A program made the translations under genes and the position numbers. Below are positions 1 through 9,111 of a stretch of DNA of 50,099 nt, piece after piece. The notes beneath the pieces were generated by a model. That model had not been told where the DNA came from and did no database searches. It saw nothing but the letters and a program-made list of their open reading frames with translations. Position 1 is the first letter of the stretch, and every line of letters begins with the position of its first letter. Source of the DNA: an uncultured Anaeroplasmataceae bacterium (GTDB taxonomy: Bacteria; Bacillota_I; Bacilli_A; Acholeplasmatales; Anaeroplasmataceae); contig CAJTTN010000011.1 in NCBI GenBank assembly GCA_910579215.1, forward strand, positions 1-50,099, written 5' to 3'.

Positions 1-189
1 ATATTTGACAAACATGCAAACTTGAAATACAAATATGGGAATAGACATTTTTGAGCTGAAGGATATTATGTTTCAACAGTAGGATTGAATGAAGCAACGA
101 TAAGGAAGTACATACAAGATCAAGAGAAGCATGATATAGCAGTGGACAAACTAAGTGTGAAAGAGTATGAAGACCCTTTTAAGGGTTAG
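1..189 (+). pseudogene. tnpA: IS200/IS605-family transposase TnpA, 3' fragment with internal stop
   Basis: The first 189 bases read in frame as the C-terminal part of a Y1 (HUH single-strand) transposase of the IS200/IS605 family. Recognisable pieces are KYKYGNRHF, then AEGYYVSTVGLNEATI, then RKYIQDQ and a tail ending in KEYEDPFKG. In this family the catalytic Tyr sits in the helix carrying YIxxQ, and it is present here. The family normally has a Trp after GNRHF, but this copy has TGA at 52-54, a one-base change from TGG, so the reading frame is broken just before the active-site helix. TGA serves as an ordinary stop elsewhere in the window, so recoding is unlikely. The 5' part, including the HUH motif, lies outside the window. 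No tnpB follows. Confidence 0.8.
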
Positions 190-340
190 CACTAGAGTGA
201 TACGAATACTCCTTTAGGAGTAGCAAAAGAGACAAAGACAATAGAGGCTTGAACAAAGTAAAAGCCAGCGTCTTTAGGCGCTGGTCGGTATAAAAGCCTT
301 ATAGGCTTAGTGCAAACCACCCTTTTGAAGGGTGGTTATG
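173..340 (+). mobile_element. Right end of the IS200/IS605-like element: five successive hairpins
   Basis: Five inverted repeats follow each other from the end of the transposase: about 173-187 (ACCCTTTTAAGGGTT), 207-222 (TACTCC/GGAGTA), 265-284 (CCAGCG/CGCTGG), 294-308 (AAGCCT/AGGCTT) and 315-337 (a perfect 10-bp stem AACCACCCTT/AAGGGTGGTT with a 3-base loop). IS200/IS605 ends are recognised by TnpA as subterminal hairpins, so the strongest hairpin at 315-337 is a reasonable candidate for the right-end structure. The exact cleavage site cannot be fixed without an intact copy. The bases from 345 to 458 hold nothing recognisable. Confidence 0.55.
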
Positions 341-458
341 ATTGTTCTAATTACAAAAAATTAAAGCAATTCGATAAACTTGATAAATATTTACCACAAG
401 AACGGAGGTATTTATAATTTTATTTCCTTTTAATAAGGAATGATAATCGATATTAAGA

Positions 459-2987
459 TTAATTTGTTAAAATATATAAAGTCAAATTATTTGAACAATG
501 CTCGCCAACATATAACTGATTTCCTTGTTTTATAACGATAGGGTGTATACCATCTAAACGATCAAGAACTTTTTTATTTTTTGTATCATAAATAACCGTA
601 TATTTTGCAGTATCTTTGGTTTGTAAATATACACAAATACTTCCATCATACCAAATAACTTCGCCCTCTTCGCTTTCGAAAAATAGAAGAGACTTTGCTG
701 AGGAATCTAAAACCTTTATGGATGGTATTTCAAATATATATCCCCCTGCGAGTAAATAATTTCCTGCAACTATTGGTCTTGTACGATCAGATTTGAAATC
801 CATTTCTATAAGTTCTTGTTCCACATTTCCACGACGAAGATATAAATCATACATCTCAAAATAATACAAGGTTTGTGTTTCACGATGTAAGGCCATATCG
901 CTCATTGTATCAAAGGCATTATAAGTCATTTCTTTTGTTTTGATGTTATAAATAGAGGCTTTATGCCATGCATTAAGACAATAAATGGTATCGCCCAAAA
1001 TATTTACACTAGTAATTTCCTCTCTATAAGTGTCCTTAATATAACAGCTAGTTTCTTTCCAGGTGTTTACATCGTAGACGTAAAGACGTTTTGCCTTACC
1101 TAATACAACAGCTAGATATCCATTATCGTAATCAAAATCTACGGGAGCAGATAGGTAGGTGAGGGTTTTAACATGCTGTAGAGTATTTCTATCATAAATT
1201 TTTACACAATTAAGATTAGAACATAGAGTAAAAATATAGTTTTCGCTTGTTTTTATCTTGTCATAGGTATGAGGAAATACTATTTTTTTTATAGAAGTTA
1301 TAGACGTTTTAGTTGCATCATCATATTGGGGTTCAATATGATTTGGAAGAGGACTACAATTGGATACATCTAATATAGCACAATAAATTCCTTCTCGATC
1401 GGTAAGTATATATTTTTTGTCTCCTAATGGGATAGCTGCTGCAACATTAAAATCAGCCACAGCTATAAATTTTTTTATACTCTCATCATAAACTGCAGTT
1501 TGATAACTAGAATCTGAAAAGCCACGTACTATGGATAAACCATAACCGTTATATATTGTGGCTGTTGGAGTAAAATCGCTTAAGGATGGATATAGCTGGG
1601 TGAGATTTCGTTTTGATATGATTTCTCCAACAGAATTTATGGAATCTCCATTCATATGAAAATATTCTCCATCAAAGTACATAGATTCTAGATAATCATC
1701 CATTTCAAAAGAGAATTCAGTCTTTCCTGTATATAAATTATAAGCTATTACTGTTGTTCGACTTATTCCATTCTCGTAAGCGTATAATAAGTTTCTTTCT
1801 CGATCAACTATGAATTTAGGCTGATATATGGAACGATTCACATAGGTTTCTTTGGACTGAGACTTGAAATTAATCATGTATATGGAACACCTTTGATCAT
1901 CTTCTGTATAAAAAACATAACCATCAGAAACAGCCACTTGTGCAAGTTTTTTTTCTATCTTGGGTGTAAATTCATAACATTTGGTTAAGGTTTGATTATC
2001 AAAAACAATAACTTTGTTCAAGGTATCTGAGCATACTGCTATATACCCATCTCCAGCGTCACAATCTGTTATAAAATCGGAATATGTATAACGAAGCTCT
2101 GTTAAGGTGAAAGCATCATATATGGTAATCTTGTTTCCTACCCAAGTGACAATCGTTTTTGTGGTATCATCATAAAATAATTTTCTATATTTTGTTAAAT
2201 TATGGTATTTTAAGATAGAATTATCTGTATAGGTCTGTTTTGCGTAAAGAGGCTCGTTTATGGAATAGGAATTTTCTTGTATAGCGAAGGTATCCAAATA
2301 AGCTTTTGGTGCACTCTGTAATAAAAGCTTTGTTTTAATCTTTTCAGGGATTATTTCCTTATTATTATCCATAGGAAGTAAATCAACATTCATCCTCATA
2401 GCTACAGTTTGTTCCTCACAACTAATAGAAATAGTCATATTGATATTTTGTAGGTAATGTGTAGTTTTATTTATGGTAAAGATATATTTAAAATTTGAGA
2501 TATCTATTTTATCTCCAAAGTCCCCATAAATACTATCAATTAATTTTTTGACTTGCTTTTTAGAATATTGTATTTGATATTGAGCTATATTATTTTCATT
2601 GGATAATTTCATGATTTTAGCATCATCTAAATCCAAGGATAAATTATTCATAAAATCAAACTGATTATTTAAATTATTTTCCCATGAAAACTTAGATATT
2701 TCATCATTATTAAATACATAATCATTCAGTACATATATCGTATTTTGGTTATTTGTCACTGCCATTTGCTTTTTAGCAGAATTCAACTGGATGTTTACAC
2801 TTTCTTCTTGAAAGTAACCATTGATATCTATACCAATCGTCATTTTCATTTCAAATGTAGTTAGATTTTCAGTGGCTTGCATTGCCTCTTCAAATTCAGC
2901 ATGCACTTCTAAATTTTTTTGGTCTGTACAACTAACCATGAAAATAAAAATAGATAAACATAACATTAATGTAAATAATTTTTTCAT
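459..2987 (-). CDS. Secreted lipoprotein with a beta-propeller-like region
   Basis: The protein is 842 residues long. It starts with a lipoprotein signal peptide: MKKLF, a hydrophobic core and a lipobox ending FMVSC, so Cys about 21 should be lipidated and the protein held on the outer face of the membrane. The start at 2987 was chosen because GAGGAAAA lies just upstream and because longer in-frame extensions have no signal-peptide logic. Residues about 30-220 form a soluble domain of the kind seen in LppX/DUF6612-type lipoproteins (tentative). The remainder contains repeated blocks with alternating hydrophobics and words such as IYDRNTLQHVKTL, VYDVNTWKETSC and IYNIKTKEMTYN, typical of WD40/YVTN-like beta-propeller blades. 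No enzyme motif is visible. It stands alone, divergent from the next gene. Confidence 0.7.
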   Translation of the reverse strand: MKKLFTLMLCLSIFIFMVSCTDQKNLEVHAEFEEAMQATENLTTFEMKMTIGIDINGYFQEESVNIQLNSAKKQMAVTNNQNTIYVLNDYVFNNDEISKFSWENNLNNQFDFMNNLSLDLDDAKIMKLSNENNIAQYQIQYSKKQVKKLIDSIYGDFGDKIDISNFKYIFTINKTTHYLQNINMTISISCEEQTVAMRMNVDLLPMDNNKEIIPEKIKTKLLLQSAPKAYLDTFAIQENSYSINEPLYAKQTYTDNSILKYHNLTKYRKLFYDDTTKTIVTWVGNKITIYDAFTLTELRYTYSDFITDCDAGDGYIAVCSDTLNKVIVFDNQTLTKCYEFTPKIEKKLAQVAVSDGYVFYTEDDQRCSIYMINFKSQSKETYVNRSIYQPKFIVDRERNLLYAYENGISRTTVIAYNLYTGKTEFSFEMDDYLESMYFDGEYFHMNGDSINSVGEIISKRNLTQLYPSLSDFTPTATIYNGYGLSIVRGFSDSSYQTAVYDESIKKFIAVADFNVAAAIPLGDKKYILTDREGIYCAILDVSNCSPLPNHIEPQYDDATKTSITSIKKIVFPHTYDKIKTSENYIFTLCSNLNCVKIYDRNTLQHVKTLTYLSAPVDFDYDNGYLAVVLGKAKRLYVYDVNTWKETSCYIKDTYREEITSVNILGDTIYCLNAWHKASIYNIKTKEMTYNAFDTMSDMALHRETQTLYYFEMYDLYLRRGNVEQELIEMDFKSDRTRPIVAGNYLLAGGYIFEIPSIKVLDSSAKSLLFFESEEGEVIWYDGSICVYLQTKDTAKYTVIYDTKNKKVLDRLDGIHPIVIKQGNQLYVGEHCSNNLTLYILTN

Positions 2988-3152
2988 AATTTTCCTCGCT
3001 ACGAATTTTAAATTATTTTCTATAAATAGAAAGCTTTTTTGTACTTCTATTTTATAGAAAAAAAGTAAATTTGTCAATGATAGGTCCTTTTCTTGATTTT
3101 TAAAATCGTTGATATAAGATAATAATATATTTTCTTTTATAGGCATTTGTTG

Positions 3153-3158
3153 TATAAT
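3153..3158 (+). promoter_or_regulatory. -10 box for the small membrane protein / leuS cluster
   Basis: TATAAT lies 22 bases upstream of the first start at 3181. No good -35 box is seen at the expected distance. The next three genes and leuS follow without another clear promoter, so leuS may be transcribed from here. Confidence 0.45.
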
Positions 3159-3180
3159 AGGCATAATGGAGGTGTTACTG

Positions 3181-3681
3181 ATGGAACAAAAGGAGCTTTT
3201 TATTGAAAAAATCAATGGAAAAGAAGAAATAGATTTAAGCTCTGCAAAAAAGCTTTTTTGGAAAAGCTATTTTAAAAAATATAGTATATATCTTGTGACC
3301 TTAGGTTTCCTAGCAGTATACCTCATATTATACTTTGTAACAAAAAATGTGAGTTATCTTTATCTCATACTCATATTTCCTATTGTAACTGCTATCCTTT
3401 TTTTAGGATTTGGATTCTATTATTTGAAGAAAAAAATAAAGTATTTTAAAAATGCCTCTGTCCCAATAAAAGTTACTATATATACAGAATTTATCTTAGT
3501 ATCTAATGACTTGATTAGAATAGAGGAAAGTAAGTATTTATTTAATGAATTTGAACGTATTTTTCATGATAAACAGAAAAAATTTATTTTTTTTAGAAAT
3601 GTTAAGAATAAATGCTTTTCAATTCATAAAGAAGATTTAAAAGAAGAAACTTTTTTGTTTCTAGAAAGTAAATTTATATAG
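3181..3681 (+). CDS. YcxB-like two-helix membrane protein
   Basis: The protein is 166 residues, with two hydrophobic segments (about 36-56 and 62-82) followed by a cytosolic domain of about 80 residues. That domain has the pattern of YcxB-like proteins: a beta-rich stretch (TIYTEFILVSN, then YLFNEFERIFHD) ending in FSIHKEDL. The function of this family is unknown. The start at 3181 is preferred over an ATG at 3166 because GGAGGT falls between them, 8 bases before the chosen ATG. It is the first gene of a run of three small membrane proteins that leads into leuS. Confidence 0.6.
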   Translation: MEQKELFIEKINGKEEIDLSSAKKLFWKSYFKKYSIYLVTLGFLAVYLILYFVTKNVSYLYLILIFPIVTAILFLGFGFYYLKKKIKYFKNASVPIKVTIYTEFILVSNDLIRIEESKYLFNEFERIFHDKQKKFIFFRNVKNKCFSIHKEDLKEETFLFLESKFI

Positions 3682-3692
3682 TAAGGTGTCTT

Positions 3693-3932
3693 ATGGAACA
3701 AAAAGAAAGAAATACAGGAATTTGGAAAAGATTCTTTTTAGAACATTTATTTCTGCTCCTTATGGGAGTTATAGCTTTTATTGTTTTTATTATTATAAGC
3801 TTTGTGATTGAGGATAGAGTATATCTATTCTTATCTATAGGAGTCTTATGTACAGTTTTATTATGGACTGGTATCGAAGCAATCGTTTGCTATGTAAAGA
3901 ATAAAGAACCAAAGGAGAAGGAAATATGCTGA
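3693..3932 (+). CDS. Small two-helix membrane protein
   Basis: The 79-residue protein has two hydrophobic helices (about 17-37 and 42-65) with charged ends. The start ATG follows AAGGTG by a short spacing. Its first residues (MEQKE) match the first residues of the preceding gene, which may be chance or an old duplication. Its last codons overlap the next gene by 7 bases (ATGCTGA), so the two are translationally coupled. I do not recognise a family. Confidence 0.6.
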   Translation: MEQKERNTGIWKRFFLEHLFLLLMGVIAFIVFIIISFVIEDRVYLFLSIGVLCTVLLWTGIEAIVCYVKNKEPKEKEIC

Positions 3933-4345
3933 AGAAATTGAATATTGTACATATTATATTACTTTGTATTAATTTTGCAATCATCCCCTTAGTGGGATTT
4001 ATGCGTGGCTTTGATACCCCAGAGACATTTATTGCCGTTTTAGTTACTGTATTATTAGCGCATCCTTTATTATATTTAATTATGATGCTGATTAAGGCTT
4101 ATCTCATTGATTCCTATGAGGCACAAAAGTTTATGCCTCTTTGCATGGTCCTTACAATACTTTTAGGATGTTTATTATGGTATTGCTTTTTTCACATTAC
4201 CTTTACCTTTGCAAATACGATTGCATTGTGGTATGGGTTAGTTCTTTTAGCCTTTTCCATTCCATATTGTGTTTATAAGGTAGTATCTTATTTTTCTGAG
4301 AAAAAAAATAAAAATCAAAAGGGACCTAAATTTATTAAGAAGTAG
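3926..4345 (+). CDS. Polytopic membrane protein, unknown function
   Basis: The protein is 139 residues with four predicted membrane helices (about 8-28, 36-58, 70-92 and 96-120) and a lysine-rich C-terminal tail. An AAGGAGAAGG ribosome binding site lies inside the previous gene, and the start overlaps that gene's stop. No conserved motif or family is recognised. The stop codon region also carries the ribosome binding site (TAGGAG) of leuS, so the genes are probably cotranscribed. Confidence 0.6.
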   Translation: MLKKLNIVHIILLCINFAIIPLVGFMRGFDTPETFIAVLVTVLLAHPLLYLIMMLIKAYLIDSYEAQKFMPLCMVLTILLGCLLWYCFFHITFTFANTIALWYGLVLLAFSIPYCVYKVVSYFSEKKNKNQKGPKFIKK

Positions 4346-4357
4346 GAGTAGATAAAA

Positions 4358-6766
4358 ATGAAAAATTATGATCATATAAAAATTGAAAAAAAGTGGCAGG
4401 AGTATTGGGAGAAAAATCATACCTTTGTTACGGATGTAAAGGATTTTTCTAAGCCAAAGTTTTATGCCTTAGACATGTTTCCCTATCCTTCAGGACAAGG
4501 CTTACATGTAGGACATCCTGAAGGATATACCGCTACAGATATTGTATGTCGTAAAAAAAGAATGCAAGGCTATAACGTTTTGCATCCTATGGGATGGGAT
4601 GCGTTTGGACTTCCTGCAGAGCAGTTTGCTATTACAACAGGACATCATCCTGAGGAATTTACAAAGGATAATATCGCTAATTTTACTAGACAGCTAAAAA
4701 TGCTTGGATTCTCTTATGATTGGACAAAGGAAATTTCTACATGTGATCCAAAATATTATAAGTGGACACAATGGATTTTTAAACAATTATATAAGGATGG
4801 CTTAGCAAAGCAAGTTGAAATGCCTGTAAATTGGTGTGAGGCCTTAGGTACAGTTTTAGCAAATGATGAGGTTATAGATGGAAAGAGTGAACGTGGTGGC
4901 TATCCTGTTGTTCGTAAAAATATGAAGCAGTGGGTTTTAGATATACCTAAATATGCAGAAAGACTATTAGAGGGCTTGGAAACAGTAGACTGGCCAGCTT
5001 CTACAAAGGAGATGCAGAAAAACTGGATTGGTAAGTCTATAGGAGCTCATGTTGATTTTAAAGTTGAAAATACAGAATTCAAGTTTACTGTTTTTACGAC
5101 TCGCTGTGATACACTTTTTGGTGCAACCTATTGTGTACTTTCTCCTGAGCATTCTATTGTTAACCAAATTACTACACAAGCTCAAAGAGCAGAAATAGAA
5201 GCTTATCAAAAGGTTTGTAGTTCTAAAAGTGAACTTGAGAGAACAGAACTTAATAAAGAAAAAACAGGTGTCTTTACAGGTGCCTATGCTATCAATCCCG
5301 TAAATCAAAAGAGGATACCTATTTGGATTTCAGATTATGTATTAGCTAGCTATGGTACAGGAGCAATTATGGCAGTTCCTGCACATGATGAAAGAGATTA
5401 TGCGTTTGCAAAAAAGTTTGGATTAGAAATTCTTCCTGTTTTAGAGGGAGGTAATGTTTTAGAGGCTGCCTATACAGAGGATGGACCTCATATCAATTCT
5501 GAATTCTTAAACGGATTAAATAAGGAAGAAGCAATAGAGAAAATGATTCATTGGCTAGAGGAGCATCATTGTGGTTCAAAACAGATTTCTTATCGTCTTA
5601 GAGAATGGATTTTTGCAAGACAAAGATATTGGGGGGAGCCTATTCCAGTTGTGTTTTATGAGGATGGGACAAGTGAGGCTTTAGAGGATCAAGATTTGCC
5701 TTTAGTTCTTCCAGTACTAGATGATTATAAGCCAAAGAAAAGTGGAACAGCTCCATTAGAGAACGCAAAGGATTGGGTGAATACAACCTATCATGGTAAA
5801 TCCTGTATCAGGGAAACCAATACTATGCCTGGTTCAGCTGCTTCCAGTTGGTATTTCATGCGCTATATTGATCCTAAAAATGATACTTGTTTTGCCGATT
5901 ATGAATTATTAAAGCATTGGCTTCCTGTAGATTTATATTTGGGTGGCTCAGAGCATGCAGTAGGGCATTTGCTTTATTCAAGATTTTGGACGAATTATTT
6001 ATATGATAAGGGCTTAGTTCCAGTAAAGGAACCCTTCCAAAAATTGTTTCATCAGGGTATGATTTTAGGAGAAAATAATGAAAAAATGAGCAAATCTCGG
6101 GGAAATGTTATAAATCCTGATGATGTTACGGAAGAATTTGGTGCAGATACTTTGCGTCTTTATGAAATGTTTATGGGACCACTTGAGGCTTCTCTTCCAT
6201 GGAGCAATAAGGGACTTGAGGGGGCTCGTAAATTTTTAGATCGTGTATGGAGATTTTATCATCAAGAGGAATATTTATCAAAATTCAGTTTGGAAAATTC
6301 TAAGGAATTAGATAAAATTTATCATCAGACAGTAAAAAAGGTTAGTGCTGATTTTGATAGTCTCAATTTTAATACAGCAATTGCTCAAATGATGACCTTT
6401 TTGAATGAAGCCTATAAAGCTAATTCTATCTATATTCCTTATATGGAAGGCTTTGTAAAAATGTTATATCCAATCTGTCCTCATATAGGAGAAGAGTTAT
6501 GGCAGGATTTAGGACATAATCATACGATAGCCTTTGAAGAATGGCCTACATTTGACGAAGCAAAGCTAGCCCTAGAGCAATTAACCTTAGTTGTCCAAAT
6601 CAATGGAAAGCTTAGAGATAAGCTAGAGGTTAATGTGGATGCAACAAAGGAACAAATTATAGAGAGTGCTTTAGAATTAGATAAGATTAAAGCATTTACT
6701 GATGGACATGAGATTGTAAAAACAATTTATGTTCCTAAGAAACTTATAAATATAGTGATGAAATAA
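4358..6766 (+). CDS. leuS: Leucyl-tRNA synthetase
   Basis: The 802-residue protein is a full-length bacterial class I leucyl-tRNA synthetase that charges tRNA-Leu with leucine in the cytosol. The HIGH motif appears as HVGH (50-53) in the block FPYPSGQGLHVGH. The CP1 editing domain has the Thr-rich FTTRCDTLFGATY and the MAVPAHDERD block with the editing Asp. The leucine-specific region RQRYWGEPIP is present. The second signature is KMSKS (about 576-580) followed by RGN. The anticodon-binding and C-terminal domains are complete, ending VQINGKLRDKLEV onward. No T-box leader is seen upstream, which is unusual for a leuS of this group but fits its position inside a small gene cluster. A second, degenerate copy lies at 20919. 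Confidence 0.97.
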   Translation: MKNYDHIKIEKKWQEYWEKNHTFVTDVKDFSKPKFYALDMFPYPSGQGLHVGHPEGYTATDIVCRKKRMQGYNVLHPMGWDAFGLPAEQFAITTGHHPEEFTKDNIANFTRQLKMLGFSYDWTKEISTCDPKYYKWTQWIFKQLYKDGLAKQVEMPVNWCEALGTVLANDEVIDGKSERGGYPVVRKNMKQWVLDIPKYAERLLEGLETVDWPASTKEMQKNWIGKSIGAHVDFKVENTEFKFTVFTTRCDTLFGATYCVLSPEHSIVNQITTQAQRAEIEAYQKVCSSKSELERTELNKEKTGVFTGAYAINPVNQKRIPIWISDYVLASYGTGAIMAVPAHDERDYAFAKKFGLEILPVLEGGNVLEAAYTEDGPHINSEFLNGLNKEEAIEKMIHWLEEHHCGSKQISYRLREWIFARQRYWGEPIPVVFYEDGTSEALEDQDLPLVLPVLDDYKPKKSGTAPLENAKDWVNTTYHGKSCIRETNTMPGSAASSWYFMRYIDPKNDTCFADYELLKHWLPVDLYLGGSEHAVGHLLYSRFWTNYLYDKGLVPVKEPFQKLFHQGMILGENNEKMSKSRGNVINPDDVTEEFGADTLRLYEMFMGPLEASLPWSNKGLEGARKFLDRVWRFYHQEEYLSKFSLENSKELDKIYHQTVKKVSADFDSLNFNTAIAQMMTFLNEAYKANSIYIPYMEGFVKMLYPICPHIGEELWQDLGHNHTIAFEEWPTFDEAKLALEQLTLVVQINGKLRDKLEVNVDATKEQIIESALELDKIKAFTDGHEIVKTIYVPKKLINIVMK

Positions 6767-6791
6767 ATCATAGCGTATGCTGTGATTTTTT
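6765..6791 (+). terminator. Rho-independent terminator after leuS
   Basis: The stem ATCATAGC/GCTGTGAT (one G-T pair) with loop GTAT begins at the leuS stop codon and runs into six T residues. The next gene starts 25 bases later without an obvious promoter, so some read-through is likely. Confidence 0.75.
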
Positions 6792-6815
6792 CTAAGAATA
6801 TTGGAGGTGGTTATT

Positions 6816-8240
6816 TTGAAAAGAATAGGACTTAGAACAATAAAGACAGCAATTTGTGTATTTTTTTGCTTGTTGTTTTTTATTCTTTTAAAGCTCTTTG
6901 AATTTATTCCTGGGGTTCCTAAAAATTTTGCCTTTTCCTGGTATAATCCTTTCTTTGCGGGAATTGCTACAGCTTATTCTGTTCATGCAAGTAAAAGCGC
7001 TAGCTTGAATCAAGCAAAAAATCGCTGTGTTGCTTCTATAATTGGCGGATGCATAGGAATTCTTTTGATAACCTTTTATGAGTTATGTGGAGGAAAATGG
7101 CCTAATCTTCAGGCAGTAAGCTTAGAAACCTTTAATTTTGTTTTACCCTATTTATTAATTTCTTTTTGTACCATTCTTGTTGTAGTGACAGGCGTAGCCC
7201 TGCATCAGCATCAAGCTGTGTTTGTTGCGATATTGACCTTTTTATCTGTAACCGTTAATCCCAATATTAATGTGGGCTATTGGCAATGGCAGTTTGGTAC
7301 AAATCGTATATTATCTACAATTGTAGGTGTATTAATAGCTTTAGGGGTAAATTTATTTCGGTTACCTCATCGATACAAAAATAAGAATTTATTGTTTTGT
7401 GTTGGAATAGACGGAATGCTTCTAAAGGATAGTGACAGATTTAAGGGCTTTATTCCTTATAAGCTAAATTATTTGAATCGAATTGGAGCGAATGTCACCC
7501 TATTTACAACTAGAACTCCGACAACCTTTATGCCGATTTTAGAGGATGTAAAGATAACACATCCTGTGGTTTGTATGTCTGGTGCGGCATTATATGATAC
7601 ACAAAATCAGCATTATATAGCAGTAGAATCCATAGATGTTGAAACGGCAAAGCGTGTTTATGCGGTACTTAAGAAAAATAGAATTTCCCCTTTTGTGAAT
7701 CAGATTCATGAGGACGTATTGTTTACCTATAATGAGCACATAGATAATGAAGGAGAAAGGATTTATGCCTTAAGCAAGAGAAATGCATCCTATTGTAGCT
7801 ATGTTCCTGGTCCTGTCCCTACGGATGAGGTCGTCTATTTTTTGATTGTAGAAAAAGAAGACATTGTAAAAAAGCTTATGGATGATATAAGAGTGGATGA
7901 AGACCTTTCCTCTAAAGTATCTATTTTAATTTATGATGTTTTTGAAACAGATCAAGTTCCTGGTTTAAAATATGTAAAAATCTATAGTAAAAAAATAGAA
8001 GAGCTAGAAATATTAAAGATGTATTGTAAGAATGAGCAATTAGACATTGTTGGCTTATCCTCATCTGTGCATAGTAAGCATTTATTAAAGCATAGTAAAT
8101 ATAATGTGGCATTAGATGTATTAGAGGATAAGGTATTAAAGGATTGCTTTAGTGTAGTTTCAAAGGAACAGCCTGATAAGCTGTTTAAGGAGGCACAGAA
8201 AATATATCACTATAATTTAGCTAAGTGTGGAAAAAAATAA
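6816..8240 (+). CDS. FUSC/aromatic-acid-exporter-like membrane domain fused to an inactive HAD domain
   Basis: The protein has 474 residues. Residues 1 to about 185 carry about five hydrophobic helices in the pattern of aromatic acid exporter (ArAE_1/FUSC) proteins, including a first helix, a conserved-looking FFAGIATAYSV block and a late GVLIALGVNLFRLP. Residues about 192-474 resemble a Cof-type (HAD-IIB) phosphatase in layout. However, the DxDGT nucleophile motif reads VGIDGML (D to G, T to M), and the acidic motif IV is replaced by LSSSVHSKHLL. The domain is therefore probably catalytically dead and may bind a ligand. The TTG start at 6816 is chosen because GGAGGT sits 7 bases before it. 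It follows leuS and its terminator. Confidence 0.75.
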   Translation: MKRIGLRTIKTAICVFFCLLFFILLKLFEFIPGVPKNFAFSWYNPFFAGIATAYSVHASKSASLNQAKNRCVASIIGGCIGILLITFYELCGGKWPNLQAVSLETFNFVLPYLLISFCTILVVVTGVALHQHQAVFVAILTFLSVTVNPNINVGYWQWQFGTNRILSTIVGVLIALGVNLFRLPHRYKNKNLLFCVGIDGMLLKDSDRFKGFIPYKLNYLNRIGANVTLFTTRTPTTFMPILEDVKITHPVVCMSGAALYDTQNQHYIAVESIDVETAKRVYAVLKKNRISPFVNQIHEDVLFTYNEHIDNEGERIYALSKRNASYCSYVPGPVPTDEVVYFLIVEKEDIVKKLMDDIRVDEDLSSKVSILIYDVFETDQVPGLKYVKIYSKKIEELEILKMYCKNEQLDIVGLSSSVHSKHLLKHSKYNVALDVLEDKVLKDCFSVVSKEQPDKLFKEAQKIYHYNLAKCGKK

Positions 8241-8251
8241 CATTTCTGTGG

Positions 8252-8257
8252 TATAAT
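8252..8257 (+). promoter_or_regulatory. Extended -10 promoter of the suf operon
   Basis: TGGTATAAT has a TATAAT hexamer with the TGn extension, 32 bases before the sufC start. The -35 region is A-rich and not recognisable. Confidence 0.6.
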
Positions 8258-8289
8258 ATGTAATGCTTTTAGAATTGGAGTTGAAAACA

Positions 8290-9111
8290 ATGGCAAATAT
8301 ATTAGAAATTAAAGATTTGCATGCTGGTATAGATGGTAAAGAAATACTTAAAGGTGTAAATTTGACGATAAAAACAGGTGAGGTTCATGCTATTATGGGA
8401 CCAAATGGTACAGGAAAATCTACGTTGTCCTCTGTAATTATGGGTCAGCCTAAGTTTCATGTTACTGCTGGAGAAGTTCTTTTAGATCAAGAAAATATAC
8501 TAAAAATGGCTGTAGACGAAAGAGCTAGAAAGGGAATTTTTTTAGCGTATCAATATCCAGCTGAAGTTCCAGGGGTTACGAATAGCGATTTTATTAGAAC
8601 TGCCATGAAGGCTTGTAGTGGAAAGGATGTTTCTTTATTTTCCTTTATCCGTAGCTTTGATAAAGCCTGTGGTGAATTAAAGATGCCTGAGGATTTGGCT
8701 CACAGGTATTTAAATGAAGGCTTTTCAGGTGGAGAAAAGAAAAGAAATGAAATATTACAAATGAAGCTTTTAAAGCCTAAATTTGCAATCCTTGATGAAA
8801 TTGATTCTGGACTTGATGTAGATGCCTTGAGAGTTGTAGGCGAAAATGTTAGTAGCATGATTGATGAAAATTTAGGCTGTTTATTAATTACACATTATGA
8901 GAGACTCTTGGACTATATTCAACCAGATTTTGTGCATATAATGATTAATGGAAGAATTGTTTTAACAGGTGGCAAAGAACTGATTGCAAAGATAGATCAA
9001 AATGGCTATGATTGGGTAAAAGAAGAGCTTGGTATAGAAATAGAAAAAGAAGATGAAGAGAAGACCCATGTTCTTTTAGGCTCTTGTGCCCATAATAGCA
9101 CAAAGCAATGA
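8290..9111 (+). CDS. sufC: Fe-S cluster assembly ATPase SufC
   Basis: The 273-residue ATPase powers the SufBCD scaffold that builds iron-sulfur clusters in the cytosol. It shows an ABC-ATPase order: Walker A GPNGTGKST (about 37-45), the Q-loop region YQYPAEVPGV typical of SufC, the signature FSGGEKKRNE and Walker B FAILDEIDSGLD, followed by the H-loop THYERLL. The start at 8290 is preferred over an in-frame ATG at 8263 because GGAG lies 9 bases upstream and the family begins there. A short C-terminal extension (about 20 residues rich in Glu and ending in a Cys/His stretch) goes beyond the usual end. It overlaps sufD by ATGA. Confidence 0.95.
   Translation: MANILEIKDLHAGIDGKEILKGVNLTIKTGEVHAIMGPNGTGKSTLSSVIMGQPKFHVTAGEVLLDQENILKMAVDERARKGIFLAYQYPAEVPGVTNSDFIRTAMKACSGKDVSLFSFIRSFDKACGELKMPEDLAHRYLNEGFSGGEKKRNEILQMKLLKPKFAILDEIDSGLDVDALRVVGENVSSMIDENLGCLLITHYERLLDYIQPDFVHIMINGRIVLTGGKELIAKIDQNGYDWVKEELGIEIEKEDEEKTHVLLGSCAHNSTKQ

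Noticed and set aside
52..54. TGA as Trp codon (alternative code)
   Set aside because: TGA ends several good genes elsewhere (for example the MurF-like and XRE genes), and no other reading frame needs TGA read through.
401..532. AACGGAGGT ribosome-like site followed by a 31-codon frame
   Set aside because: The frame is mostly antisense to the lipoprotein gene, has no homology signal and the spacing from the site to its ATG is too long.
4200..4357. T-box riboswitch for leuS
   Set aside because: The region before leuS is coding and shows no specifier loop or antiterminator motif.
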